From the NCBI GenBank assembly GCA_037444625.1, contig JBBIMA010000005.1, forward strand, positions 30,871-94,870: 64,000 nt of DNA. The letters run 5' to 3'. The translations under genes and the position numbers were made by a program. Positions 36,705-45,920 of this stretch are shown here, piece by piece. The stretch's first letter is position 1; the number at the start of each line of letters is the position of its first letter. The DNA is from DTHT01 sp037444625. Lineage in GTDB: Bacteria > Acidobacteriota > Terriglobia > Bryobacterales > Bryobacteraceae. A model generated the notes under the pieces. That model saw only the letters and a list, made by a program, of their open reading frames with translations, did no database searches and was not told where the DNA came from.

Positions 36705-39700
36705 TCAGCCGTTGTCGCCGGCCAGGCGGGCGATCTGGAGCAGGTAGTAGCGCAGCAGGTCCTGCCGGCGCGCCGGCAGCACCGCCTCCTCGATGCGCAC
36801 CAGCCGCTCCACGTCCTTCTTCATGGCCCGCACTACGTTGGCGGGAAGCTCCAGCCCGCCCAGCGGCGTCGCCGAGAGATACTCCAAGGCGGCCAGCAGG
36901 AATTGCTGCAAGGAATCCTCCTGCGCTCCGCGCAGGAACGCCACTGCTTGCCGCAGCCCGGCCGGCGGCGCCCCCGGCGCAGGGCCTTCCGCCGCCGGAG
37001 CGCGCCGCGCCACCGAATAGAGCGCGGTGGCCAGCTCGACGAACCGCGAGACGCGCTCGAAGACCGGCCCCATCAGCAGCTCCCAGGCCTTCTCGCGCCA
37101 GAAGCGAATCTTCTCGGGGAGGCTCAGCAGGCGCTCCACCTCCCGCCGCCAGGCCGCCGCCGGCGCCCCTCCGATCGCCTCCAGCAGCGCCGCCGCGTCG
37201 GTGTTGAACAGGTCCGGTTGCAACAGGACCGCCAGATCCGGCCGCAGGGCGGGCAGCAGCCGCGGGATGAAACGGTCGCCTTCGAAGAATTCCGCCACCG
37301 GCAGGCCGTGCCGCCGCAGCAGTTCCTTCTGAAACAGCGGCAGGAGGCCGCGGATGGCGTCGGCGTCCTCGCGCAGGGCGGCGAAAGCCGAGTTGCCCGC
37401 CGGGAAGGCCCGTTCCATCTGCCACAGCCAGCGCAACTCGAGGTCCTGATAAAGCCGCAGGCTGTGCAGGATTTCGTACACGGGCAGACGGGGCAGGATG
37501 CGATCGGCCAGAAGGCTCTCGCCGTCGCCTTCCCCCGCGCGGGCCCGCGCGAACCAATCCAGTGAGCGGAACAGACCGGTGGTCAACTGGTTGACGCCCA
37601 GCAGGAAGGTCTGAGCCTGATTGTGCCCGATCGCCCGCAGCGAACTGCCATAGCGGGCGAAAGGAATGGTGGCCGCGATGCGTTCCAGGATCCTCTGCCC
37701 GCGGCTGGCCGCCGGCCCGCCGGCCGGGCGCACGGTGGGGCGATCGCGCAGGGGCGGCAGGCTGCGCGCCACGAAGTAGGAGACGGCGTAGATGCCCACC
37801 ACGTCCTCCTCCCGGCCGTAAAGGATGCGCCGGAAGTTCTCCGTGGCCAGCTTGACGAACTCCTCGAACAGCTCGTCGCGCGTCCCCAGGGTGAGGCGCT
37901 CGAGCTCCTGCACGCCCCGCCGGCTGAAGCGGAGGCGGGTCTCGGTCAGCGGTTCGGCGGCGCGCCGCAGTTCGTTGAGCCGGAAGCGCTGCGTCCGGCC
38001 GACGTGGTAGAGCAGCTCGGCCCGTTCCCGGACCGGAAGGTGACGCAGAGTTTCCGAGAGATTGCTTTGGAAGGTGATCAAATCCTCCGCGGCGAACACG
38101 CCCAGCAGGGGCGTGGTCGCGTAGCGGGCGCTGCGCTTGGCGGAAGCTCCCACGCAGTGCGCCAACAGGGCCTCGTTCTCCGCATTCAGGCAGAAGGCCG
38201 GCCGGCCGGAAATCGGCGCGTAATAGCAACCTTGCCGCTGCATGGGTTCGCCCGCGCCCATCTTGACCCGCACTTCCCCCACCAGGCCGCGCTCGGCCAG
38301 CCAGCGCGCCACCTGGAAACGCGCCTGGCGAAAGGCGGCCAGGCCCGCGATCTGTCCGACTTCCTGGCTGAGGTCCGAGCCCGCGATGAAGATCTCGCAG
38401 AGGATCTCTGCGAACCGCTGCCCGGCGCTCTGGCTGAGGCGGCGGCTCTGCACGGCATACTCCCAGATCTTGTCCAGGTAGCCCGGCAGGCCGCGCACCG
38501 CCTCCAGGTCCTCGAACAGGGGGGCCAGCCGGATGGGCGGCATCTCGCCCGCCCCGGAGCGCAGGGCCTCCTCACGCCGCCCGCGCAGCTTGCGATCCAG
38601 GGCAATCAGCGCCTCCGGCTCCGTGGACATGCTCACCTGAAGAGCCAGGATCATGCCCGGATTGCCGTAGCGCCCGGCGATCTCGTTGATCTCGGTCAGA
38701 TTGTAGGCGGTGGTGTCTATGGCGAACGGATCGGCCGAAGTCACCATGTTCTGGTGGATGCGCGGCGTGAGCACGAACCGGCTGAGCAGATCCCGGTAGG
38801 AGGAGGCGGCCAGCGCCAGCGCGCGCCGCCGGCCGAGCTGCCGGAACCCGTCCAGGTTGGCGCGCAGGCAGTCCCGCAAGGACTGGTTGAGGCGGAAGTA
38901 ATACTCCAGCATCCGCCGCCGCCTCCGGCGCAGCTCCAGCATCCGCCGCTCCAGCCGGTCGTTATGCTCCCAGAGCACGACCACCGGATCGCGCGCCACA
39001 TGAAGCCTCATGCCCAGCTTGCGAATCCAGCCCGCCTCCAGTTGGAAGGGCAGCAAGCCGCGGTAGCGCCGTTCGAGCTGATGAGTCAACTGGTTGATTT
39101 CGTCGAACAAGGCGCGAAACCGCCGGTTGGTCGCGGGCAGGCGGCGCACTTCTTCGAGCAGAGCCGGACTCACCGCCCGCCCCGGATCGGCGCCTACTAG
39201 CAGCGTCAACAGCCGGCCCATGCGCGCCACGTTCTCCATCAGCACGCTGGCCACCAGGTGGTGCCCCTGCCCCGAAGGACGGTTGCTGCCGTCCCAGTCG
39301 CCCCAGTAGGACAGCAGCGTCCGCCGCTCCAGGTCCGCCCCCAGGCGCAGCCAGTCTTCGGCGGCGATCTGCGCCTCCAGATCCAGCAGCAGTTCGTCGC
39401 CCTCCTCGCGGGAGGCGATGGCCACATTCAGACCCAGGTGCTCGCGGGCCAACTCGCGCGCCAGCTCGGCCGCCGGCCCCCGCCAGTCCCGATCCCCGGC
39501 GATGATCGCCTCGCTGACCCGCTCCCAGCACAGCTCCGAGCGGATCGAATACATCTGGGTGGGATGCACCGTGCGGTCGTACAACCGCTGCTGAAACAGC
39601 GCCTGGCGCCGAGCGGGCACGTCCGGCTGAAACTCCTGTTCCAGCCAGGCCCGCAGCGTCTTGCCTTCTTCGGCCTCGGCCAGCGCCAGCCGCTGCTCGG

Positions 39701-42344
39701 TCAGCTCCAGCCGATCCTGGAAGCGCCGGCGGAAGACCTCCAGGCGCTCCTGGAAAAACTCCTCCGGCAGCCCTTTCTCCGGCCCCCGTTGGCCCGAGAT
39801 GCCCAAGCGCTTGAGCTCCTCGGCCGCCGCCTCGCGGTAATACTCGGCCAGCCGGCGTTCCATAGCCGCCCACTCCCGCACCAGCGCGGCGCGGTCCAGC
39901 CGCGCCGCACGGGCGGGCGCCCTCCATGCCGGGCGCTTGCGGTTGTAGCGCGCCTCCTCCTCGGCGATGATCCGGTTCAGATCAATCAACACCCGCCGGG
40001 TCTTGGCGGCCAGGCGCTCGGCGCCGTCCGCGCCGCCCAGAGTCAGGCGGAAGGACTTGCGCCCTATCTCCAAGCCCTCCTCAGTGTGAGCGAAGGTGGA
40101 AAGCGGAACCAGCCCTACGCCCTGCCGGGCCAGGCTCGAAGCGATCCAATCCAGAGAGATGCCGGGCGGCAGCCGGTTCACCGTCATGCGCGGGTACATG
40201 CCGCCCGCCGGGCGCGTGATGGTGATGCCGAAACGGTTGCGCTCGGCGGGCAGGTTTTGCGCCGCCTGTTCGAGCGCCTCCATCCGCTCCCGGAGGATGG
40301 CATTGCGCAGCCGCCAGTACGAGTTCACCTCCTGAGCGCCCCGCCGGTAGAACAGGTAGGCCAGCAGCAGCGCCCCGTAATTGGGCCTCACCGCCTGATT
40401 GACCTGCCGGAACCGCTCTCTCAAACGCGCTTCGCGGATCTCGACTACGCACAGCCGAGCCCCGGCCAGGCAGTCGGTCTTCGACAGCGAGTGCACGGTG
40501 ACGACGCGGTCGGCCTGCTCGGCCGAAATGTAACCCAGCCGGGCCAGCTCGCCCGCGAGCTGCCGCAGGGTGGGCGGACCGATCAACTCCCCGGCCGGCG
40601 CCACCTGCCGGTAGGAGAGATCGTCAATCACCAGCACGCCGCGCTCCAGCAGGCCCCGCAGCAGCCGCCGCAGCGTCTCGGCCGCGAAGACCTGGCCGCT
40701 GGCGTTATGCGGGTTGTTGAGCACGACCGCCCCTTGCTCGCGCCATGCGCCGTCCCCGCGCAGCTTCTCCTCCACCACGGCCAGGATTCGCTCGCCGTCC
40801 AGTTGGAAGTCCGCCGTCAGCGGCACGCTGGCGACCGCCGGGAAGCAGTGCTCGTAAGTCCAGCTCAAATCCGGCACGACCGCCTCGCGCAGACCGCAGT
40901 GGAATCCCAACAGGCTCAGCGCCGTGCGAGCCGAGCCGCTTACCACCAGGCTCGCCTCGGGTAGATACTCGGGATGATGGCGCAGGAAGGCCGCCCGGAA
41001 GGCCGTCTCCAAATCCTGCCGCCGCTCGGGCAGCTCCTGCAAGATCTCGCGGAAGCCCAGTCCCTCCAGCTGATCTTCCTCCGCCCAAACGCGCCGCAAC
41101 GGACGGCAGGCCCGCGCCGCCAGCCCGGCCGTACGCTCGACGGCCGCCGCCAGCGCCGCCTCCAGCCGGGCCGCCCGCTCGCCGGCCAGCCGAGCGATCC
41201 GGGCATCCACGGCGGCTACAGAATCTCCCAGCGCCTCCTGCACCCGCCCGAGCAGCGGGCCTTTCTCGGCGTAGAGCGTCGGCTGTCCGTCCGGGGCGGG
41301 CTGCGCCCCCCGCCAGTCGCGGCCGAGCAGGTAGGTGAGCAACTCGACCTCGGCGGCCGACGGCGTCCCCTTCAGCTCGAAGTGCACGCTCTCGATCAGG
41401 CGCACGAACTCGTGATAGCCCGCCACAAACACCGTGGAGAGGCCCGCCAACTGCGGCGCGAAGATCCCCGGCGTCAGCAAGCGCAGCGTGCGGTTGAGCA
41501 TCCCCGCCTCGCGCGCCAGCGACGCCTGGTTGGGCGCGTCATTGGCCTCGACGACGAACAGCGGATAGTCGCGGCTGAGCCGGCGCAGGACGCGCCGCGT
41601 CTCCTCGCTAAGAATCCTGCCCAGCACCAGGAAACAAGGCGACGCCCGCCGGCCCTCCAGCGCGCTCTCCAGGCGCTCGAGGGCGCGCGCCTCCGCCGCG
41701 GGCAGCACTTCCAACTCCAGTCCTGGGAATTCCCTCAGGTGCTCCGGCAGCGGGCACTCGTGCAGGAAAATCCAGGCCGGCAACCGCTCCAGTTGGCGCG
41801 ACAGGCCGTGAAACAGCACGCGCAGCGTCTCGGCAACCCCGCCCGAGGCCAGAATGATTTCGCGCCGCCCGCTGCTCTGGCCCAGGTCGTATGCCAGCGG
41901 CTCGGATTGGCGGTCGAGCCACTCCAGCAAACGCTCGATCAACTCTCCCGGTTTGCTTCGCTGGAAGCCGCCCCGGGGAAGATACGGGCCGCTGCGGCGG
42001 ATCAATCCGAGCAGGAATTCCACCGCCGGCCGCTGCTCGGCGCTCCAGCCCAGCTCGGTGCAGAGCCGGCCGGCCGGATCCTCGCCCCCGGCCGGTCCCT
42101 CCGCGCTCAGCCCCAGCGCCACCCGGGCGTAGCGCTCCACCAGGCGCGCATCTTCCACCGGGTTGCCGATGTGGAAATTGACCCGTTCCTCCGGGGGCAC
42201 CGGCGCCGCCGCCGTGGCTTCGCTGATTTCCGAGACCACCGCCCCTTTGCCCGGCCGCAGGGCGAAGATCTCCCCCCAGGCGTCCGCCGCGGCGCAAATC
42301 CCCGCCGGCGCACGTTCCGATAGGGAGGTTGGCGTGGCGGCCAT
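36705..42344 (-). CDS. 1879-residue fusion: aminotransferase-like + PLP aminotransferase + PEP-carboxylase-like
   Basis: One uninterrupted 5.6-kb frame with three parts. Residues 50-345 resemble a class I aminotransferase fold (VNFHIGNPVEDARLVERY, ILASGGVAETLRVL) but lack a PLP lysine. Residues 420-790 are a full aminotransferase: NNPHNASG 543-550, DDLSY 574-578 and SLSKTDCLAGAR with Lys622. Residues 860-1879 follow bacterial PEP carboxylase in order and spacing: VHPTQ (His927), WGDWDGSNRP (about 1014), LQVSMSTEPEALIALDRKL (1235-1253), AGSDLSQEVG (1321-1330), DRPTVRPAGG (1534-1543) and a C terminus ending AGDNG. Several classical catalytic residues seem changed. It may convert oxaloacetate-like and amino-acid intermediates, but the reaction is unknown. 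cstA follows 61 bases downstream. Confidence 0.7.
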   Translation of the reverse strand: MAATPTSLSERAPAGICAAADAWGEIFALRPGKGAVVSEISEATAAAPVPPEERVNFHIGNPVEDARLVERYARVALGLSAEGPAGGEDPAGRLCTELGWSAEQRPAVEFLLGLIRRSGPYLPRGGFQRSKPGELIERLLEWLDRQSEPLAYDLGQSSGRREIILASGGVAETLRVLFHGLSRQLERLPAWIFLHECPLPEHLREFPGLELEVLPAAEARALERLESALEGRRASPCFLVLGRILSEETRRVLRRLSRDYPLFVVEANDAPNQASLAREAGMLNRTLRLLTPGIFAPQLAGLSTVFVAGYHEFVRLIESVHFELKGTPSAAEVELLTYLLGRDWRGAQPAPDGQPTLYAEKGPLLGRVQEALGDSVAAVDARIARLAGERAARLEAALAAAVERTAGLAARACRPLRRVWAEEDQLEGLGFREILQELPERRQDLETAFRAAFLRHHPEYLPEASLVVSGSARTALSLLGFHCGLREAVVPDLSWTYEHCFPAVASVPLTADFQLDGERILAVVEEKLRGDGAWREQGAVVLNNPHNASGQVFAAETLRRLLRGLLERGVLVIDDLSYRQVAPAGELIGPPTLRQLAGELARLGYISAEQADRVVTVHSLSKTDCLAGARLCVVEIREARLRERFRQVNQAVRPNYGALLLAYLFYRRGAQEVNSYWRLRNAILRERMEALEQAAQNLPAERNRFGITITRPAGGMYPRMTVNRLPPGISLDWIASSLARQGVGLVPLSTFAHTEEGLEIGRKSFRLTLGGADGAERLAAKTRRVLIDLNRIIAEEEARYNRKRPAWRAPARAARLDRAALVREWAAMERRLAEYYREAAAEELKRLGISGQRGPEKGLPEEFFQERLEVFRRRFQDRLELTEQRLALAEAEEGKTLRAWLEQEFQPDVPARRQALFQQRLYDRTVHPTQMYSIRSELCWERVSEAIIAGDRDWRGPAAELARELAREHLGLNVAIASREEGDELLLDLEAQIAAEDWLRLGADLERRTLLSYWGDWDGSNRPSGQGHHLVASVLMENVARMGRLLTLLVGADPGRAVSPALLEEVRRLPATNRRFRALFDEINQLTHQLERRYRGLLPFQLEAGWIRKLGMRLHVARDPVVVLWEHNDRLERRMLELRRRRRRMLEYYFRLNQSLRDCLRANLDGFRQLGRRRALALAASSYRDLLSRFVLTPRIHQNMVTSADPFAIDTTAYNLTEINEIAGRYGNPGMILALQVSMSTEPEALIALDRKLRGRREEALRSGAGEMPPIRLAPLFEDLEAVRGLPGYLDKIWEYAVQSRRLSQSAGQRFAEILCEIFIAGSDLSQEVGQIAGLAAFRQARFQVARWLAERGLVGEVRVKMGAGEPMQRQGCYYAPISGRPAFCLNAENEALLAHCVGASAKRSARYATTPLLGVFAAEDLITFQSNLSETLRHLPVRERAELLYHVGRTQRFRLNELRRAAEPLTETRLRFSRRGVQELERLTLGTRDELFEEFVKLATENFRRILYGREEDVVGIYAVSYFVARSLPPLRDRPTVRPAGGPAASRGQRILERIAATIPFARYGSSLRAIGHNQAQTFLLGVNQLTTGLFRSLDWFARARAGEGDGESLLADRILPRLPVYEILHSLRLYQDLELRWLWQMERAFPAGNSAFAALREDADAIRGLLPLFQKELLRRHGLPVAEFFEGDRFIPRLLPALRPDLAVLLQPDLFNTDAAALLEAIGGAPAAAWRREVERLLSLPEKIRFWREKAWELLMGPVFERVSRFVELATALYSVARRAPAAEGPAPGAPPAGLRQAVAFLRGAQEDSLQQFLLAALEYLSATPLGGLELPANVVRAMKKDVERLVRIEEAVLPARRQDLLRYYLLQIARLAGDNG

Positions 42345-42438
42345 GGCGTCCCCGGCAGCTCTGCTCTGAGAGTTCAGCTTAACAAAGGGCGGCCCGCCCG
42401 GCCTCGGCCCGGCGCTCGGCTGCTATTCTGTGGGCAGG

Positions 42439-45400
42439 ATGAAAGCCTTCGGATGGTTGCTCGCCCTGCTCGCTACGGCCTGCTGCCCGGCGGCCGATGC
42501 GCTCCAGGACCGCTTCCGCGACCCGCCCCGCGAATACTCGATGGAGCCGTTCTGGTCTTGGAACGGCACCCTGGTCCCGGAAAAGCTCCGCTGGCAGATG
42601 GAGCAGATGCTGGAGAAAGGCGTCTACGGCGCTTACATGCACGCCCGCAACGGCCTGGACCAGAGCGCCACGCCCTACTTCTCGGAGGGCTTCTGGCAGG
42701 CCGTGCGGGTTAGCGTCGAGCACGCCGAAAAACTGGGCTTCCGCACCTGGATCTACGACGAGGACAAGTGGCCCAGCGGCGCCGCCGGCGGCCGCACCAT
42801 CGCCGCCAACCCCGCTCGCTTCCGGGCCACGGGTCTGGAGCCGCAGATCCGGTCGGTGAGCGGACCGACCGCGGTCCGAATGGACTTCCCCGAAGCCCGC
42901 TTCGTCGTCGCCGCCCGCCGGAGCGGTCCCGAGCGCATCGAGACCGGCAGCCTGACCGATCTGAGCGAACTCAATCGGCGGCCGGACGGCGTCTGGAACG
43001 CCCCGCCCGGTCAGTGGCTGCTGTTCGTCTTCCGGCCGGTCCGCGGCCGCGAGGAGCTGCCCAATTACTTGAATCCGGACGCGGTCGAGGAATTCCTCCG
43101 CAATACCTACGAGCAGTACGCCGCCCGCTTCGGCCGCCATTTCGGCCGGACCATCCCGGGCTCGTTCTTCGACGAGATTTTCAATCTCCGGCTGGCCTGG
43201 GACCCCCTGCTGGAAGAGCGCTTCCGCGCCCGCAAGGGGTACGCGCTGGGCAAGGTTCTCCCCCTGATGTATGTGGACGGCGGTCCGGAAACCATCAAGA
43301 TCCGCTGCGACTATTTCGAGGAGTTCACCCGCCTGTATGAGGAAGCCTGGTTCCGCCGGCTGGCCTCCTGGTGCGAGCGCCATAACTTGAAACTCACCGG
43401 CCACACCAACGAGGGCCTGTATTCGATTCGCGACCAGGGCGATTACTTCCGCACCTGGCGCCATCCCCAAATCCCCGGCACCGACAACGAGGATTTCCGC
43501 TACACCTTTCCCCGCGTGATCGGCGCCTGGAAGCCCAAGCAGCTCAGCTCGGTGGCCCACGTCTACGGCAAGCCGCGCGCCATGGCGGAGGCGCTGGGCG
43601 GCGCCGGCTGGCCGATCACCCTCGAGGAAGCCCGTTACGGCGTCAACATGCTGGCGGTCTACGGCATCAATTACTTTATTTTTCACCTTTTCCACTACGC
43701 CCTGGACACGCCTTACAGCATGGACGACTGGCCTAACTCCTGGTTTTACGAAAATCCTTACTGGAAATATTTCAAGAAATTCGCGGATTACATCCGGCGG
43801 CTTTCCTTCCTGGGCAGCCAGGGCCGGCATGTCGCCGACCTGGCGGTGCTCTACCCGGTCGAGGAGGTCTGGAGCCTGGGCATGAAGGATCCCCCGCCGG
43901 GCGAGCCGCCGGTGGTCGAGCTGGTGGACCGACTGGTGCGCGAGCCCTGGGATTGCGACCTGGTGGACACCGACAGCTTGATCGCCGCCTCGGCCCTCGA
44001 GGGCGGCCGGGCGCGCATCGGCGCCGAATCCTATCGCGTGCTCGTGCTGCCCCGCGCCGAAACGGTTTCTCTGCGCGCGTATCGGCGCATTGCCGAGCTG
44101 GCCGCCCAGGGCCTGGAAGTGGCCGCCCTGGGGGCCGCGCCGCGCCATTCGGCCGAGAACGGCGCCGAGGACCCGGAAGTGCTCCGTATCTCCCAGCGCC
44201 TCTTCAGCGACGGCAGCCGGCTCTTCAAGGACGCCGCCGGGTTGATCGCCTGGCTGCGGGGCAGATGCCAGCCCGACGTCGAGATTCTTTCCGGACCGCG
44301 CGACACCCTGCGCTACCTGCACCGGACGGCGGAGGGCCGCGAGGTGTACCTGCTGGTGAATTCCGAGCGGCGTCCGGCGCGCTGGCGCTTGCGGTTCCGC
44401 GCCGCCGGAGCGGCGGAGAAGTGGGACCCCGAGACCGGCGCCGCGACGCCGCTGGCGGCCGGGCCGCAATCCACTCTGGACCTGGATTTCCTGCCCTGGC
44501 AGGCCTACTACGTCGTCTTCGGGAGCCCGGCCGCCGCGCCGCCCCCGGCCGCGCCCGGCGAGGCCCTGCCGCCCATCGAGCTGAAAGGCCCTTGGACCTT
44601 GCAGCTTGTCCCCTCCGAGCTGGATTACGTCTGGAAGCCCGATCCCGGCCCGACGCGGATCGAGGTCCCGGTGGTCGAGTTCCGTTTCGAGCGCGAGGGG
44701 CCCGAGCCGCCCTGGCGCCGCGTGAAGCTCCGCGACGCGCTCGATCCCCGGCAGGGCGTCGCCCGCTATCTGTCGCCCTGGGATGCGCACTGGATCACGC
44801 GTTACGTCTACCGGCGGCATCCCGGACAGTTAGGCGGCCCCCGCCTGCGCTTCCGCAAGGATCTGGATCTACCCTTCCAACCGAGCGGGGCCTGGCTGAC
44901 TGCGGTCGCCGACGGCGAATTCGACCTCGAGGTGAACGGCCGGCGGGTGGGCGGCGGGCGGAAGCTCTCCCCGGAGACCTTCCGGTCGCTGCCGCTCGAA
45001 CGGGGCCGCAACCGGCTGGAGATCGAGGTCCGCGGGGAGGGTTACCTGCTGGCGCAAGGCGAGGTCCTGGGCCCCGACCGGCAGCGCCTCGGCATCTACA
45101 CCGCGCGCGATTGGACGGTGGCCGCGCCGAGCGAGCCCCCGCAGGAGGCCTTCCAGTTCGCCTACCCGCCCTTCGGGCGCTGGGGCGACCTGCCGCTGGA
45201 CGGCCGGCGCCAGGCATTGCCTGCCGTGATCTGGTACCGGCTGCGCGTGCCGCCGGGAGCCCGCTTGCTGGAGGCGCCGGAAGTCGGCGGCGAGTACTCG
45301 CTCTACCTGAACGGCCGGCCCCTGCCGCCGGCCGGCAAAGACCCTGTCTCCCTGCCCGGCCCCGGCGAGCTTCAGCTCAAAGTGCGCTTGGCGCGCCCGG

Positions 45401-45873
45401 ACGACGGCTTGCGCGCCCCGATCGCGTTTCGGGCGGGTCCGGCTCCGGCCCGGCCCGGCGACTGGCGCGAGCTCGGCTTGGATTGGTACTCGGGCCGCGG
45501 CGTCTACCGCACTGAATTCCGGCTGCCGGCCGGTTACGCAGGCGCCCATCTGACGCTGGATCTGGGCGAGCTCTGCTACACGGGCGAAGTCTGGCTCAAC
45601 GGGCGGCCGGTAGACACCTTGCTTTGGCCGCCGTATCGCGCCGAGATTTCGCGCGCCGCCCGGGCGGGGCGCAACGAGCTGGTGGTGATCGTGGCCAACC
45701 TGCTCGCCAACCAGATGCGCTGGAATATCTTCGACGCCGCCCTCTCCAGCCCCGTCAGCCGCTGGTGGCACGACGGCAACATCCTGCGCGAGGCCGAAAA
45801 GCTGCGCTCGGGATTGATCGGACCTGTGCGCATCGAGGCCCGGCGGCGCCCGCCCGCCGCCCGGAGCGACTGA
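42439..45873 (+). CDS. GH106-like glycosidase (alpha-L-rhamnosidase related), exported
   Basis: Predicted 1144-residue exported glycosidase. The N-terminal signal is about residues 1-22 (LLALLATACCPAADA). The catalytic part begins PFWSWNGTLVPEKLRWQM, then GVYGAYMHARNGLD and WIYDEDKWPSGAAGG, which match glycosyl hydrolase family 106. The middle carries further (beta/alpha) barrel segments (NLKLTGHTNEGLYS, GINYFIFHLFHYALDTP). A beta-sandwich, galactose-binding-like domain lies near the C terminus (YTGEVWLNGRPVDTLLWPPY). It would remove rhamnose or a related sugar from plant polysaccharides. It stands alone, divergent from the large fusion gene. TATTCT lies 9 bases before the ATG. Confidence 0.8.
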   Translation: MKAFGWLLALLATACCPAADALQDRFRDPPREYSMEPFWSWNGTLVPEKLRWQMEQMLEKGVYGAYMHARNGLDQSATPYFSEGFWQAVRVSVEHAEKLGFRTWIYDEDKWPSGAAGGRTIAANPARFRATGLEPQIRSVSGPTAVRMDFPEARFVVAARRSGPERIETGSLTDLSELNRRPDGVWNAPPGQWLLFVFRPVRGREELPNYLNPDAVEEFLRNTYEQYAARFGRHFGRTIPGSFFDEIFNLRLAWDPLLEERFRARKGYALGKVLPLMYVDGGPETIKIRCDYFEEFTRLYEEAWFRRLASWCERHNLKLTGHTNEGLYSIRDQGDYFRTWRHPQIPGTDNEDFRYTFPRVIGAWKPKQLSSVAHVYGKPRAMAEALGGAGWPITLEEARYGVNMLAVYGINYFIFHLFHYALDTPYSMDDWPNSWFYENPYWKYFKKFADYIRRLSFLGSQGRHVADLAVLYPVEEVWSLGMKDPPPGEPPVVELVDRLVREPWDCDLVDTDSLIAASALEGGRARIGAESYRVLVLPRAETVSLRAYRRIAELAAQGLEVAALGAAPRHSAENGAEDPEVLRISQRLFSDGSRLFKDAAGLIAWLRGRCQPDVEILSGPRDTLRYLHRTAEGREVYLLVNSERRPARWRLRFRAAGAAEKWDPETGAATPLAAGPQSTLDLDFLPWQAYYVVFGSPAAAPPPAAPGEALPPIELKGPWTLQLVPSELDYVWKPDPGPTRIEVPVVEFRFEREGPEPPWRRVKLRDALDPRQGVARYLSPWDAHWITRYVYRRHPGQLGGPRLRFRKDLDLPFQPSGAWLTAVADGEFDLEVNGRRVGGGRKLSPETFRSLPLERGRNRLEIEVRGEGYLLAQGEVLGPDRQRLGIYTARDWTVAAPSEPPQEAFQFAYPPFGRWGDLPLDGRRQALPAVIWYRLRVPPGARLLEAPEVGGEYSLYLNGRPLPPAGKDPVSLPGPGELQLKVRLARPDDGLRAPIAFRAGPAPARPGDWRELGLDWYSGRGVYRTEFRLPAGYAGAHLTLDLGELCYTGEVWLNGRPVDTLLWPPYRAEISRAARAGRNELVVIVANLLANQMRWNIFDAALSSPVSRWWHDGNILREAEKLRSGLIGPVRIEARRRPPAARSD

Positions 45874-45899
45874 GGCGCCCGCGAGGCGCGCACGCGCAA

Positions 45900-45917
45900 G
45901 GCGCCGTGCGCGGCGCC
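45900..45917 (+). other. stem-loop just before a start codon
   Basis: GGCGCC at 45900-45905 and again at 45912-45917 can pair across a six-base loop, ending 3 bases before the ATG at 45921. It would cover the ribosome-binding region of the downstream gene. A regulatory role is speculation. Confidence 0.3.
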
Positions 45918-45920
45918 ATC

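Noticed and set aside
32654..37207. About 1500-codon plus-strand frame opposite prolyl oligopeptidase and cstA
   Set aside because: It is the reverse of genes with clear motifs; its translation is Arg/Gln/Pro/His-rich without any structured domain.
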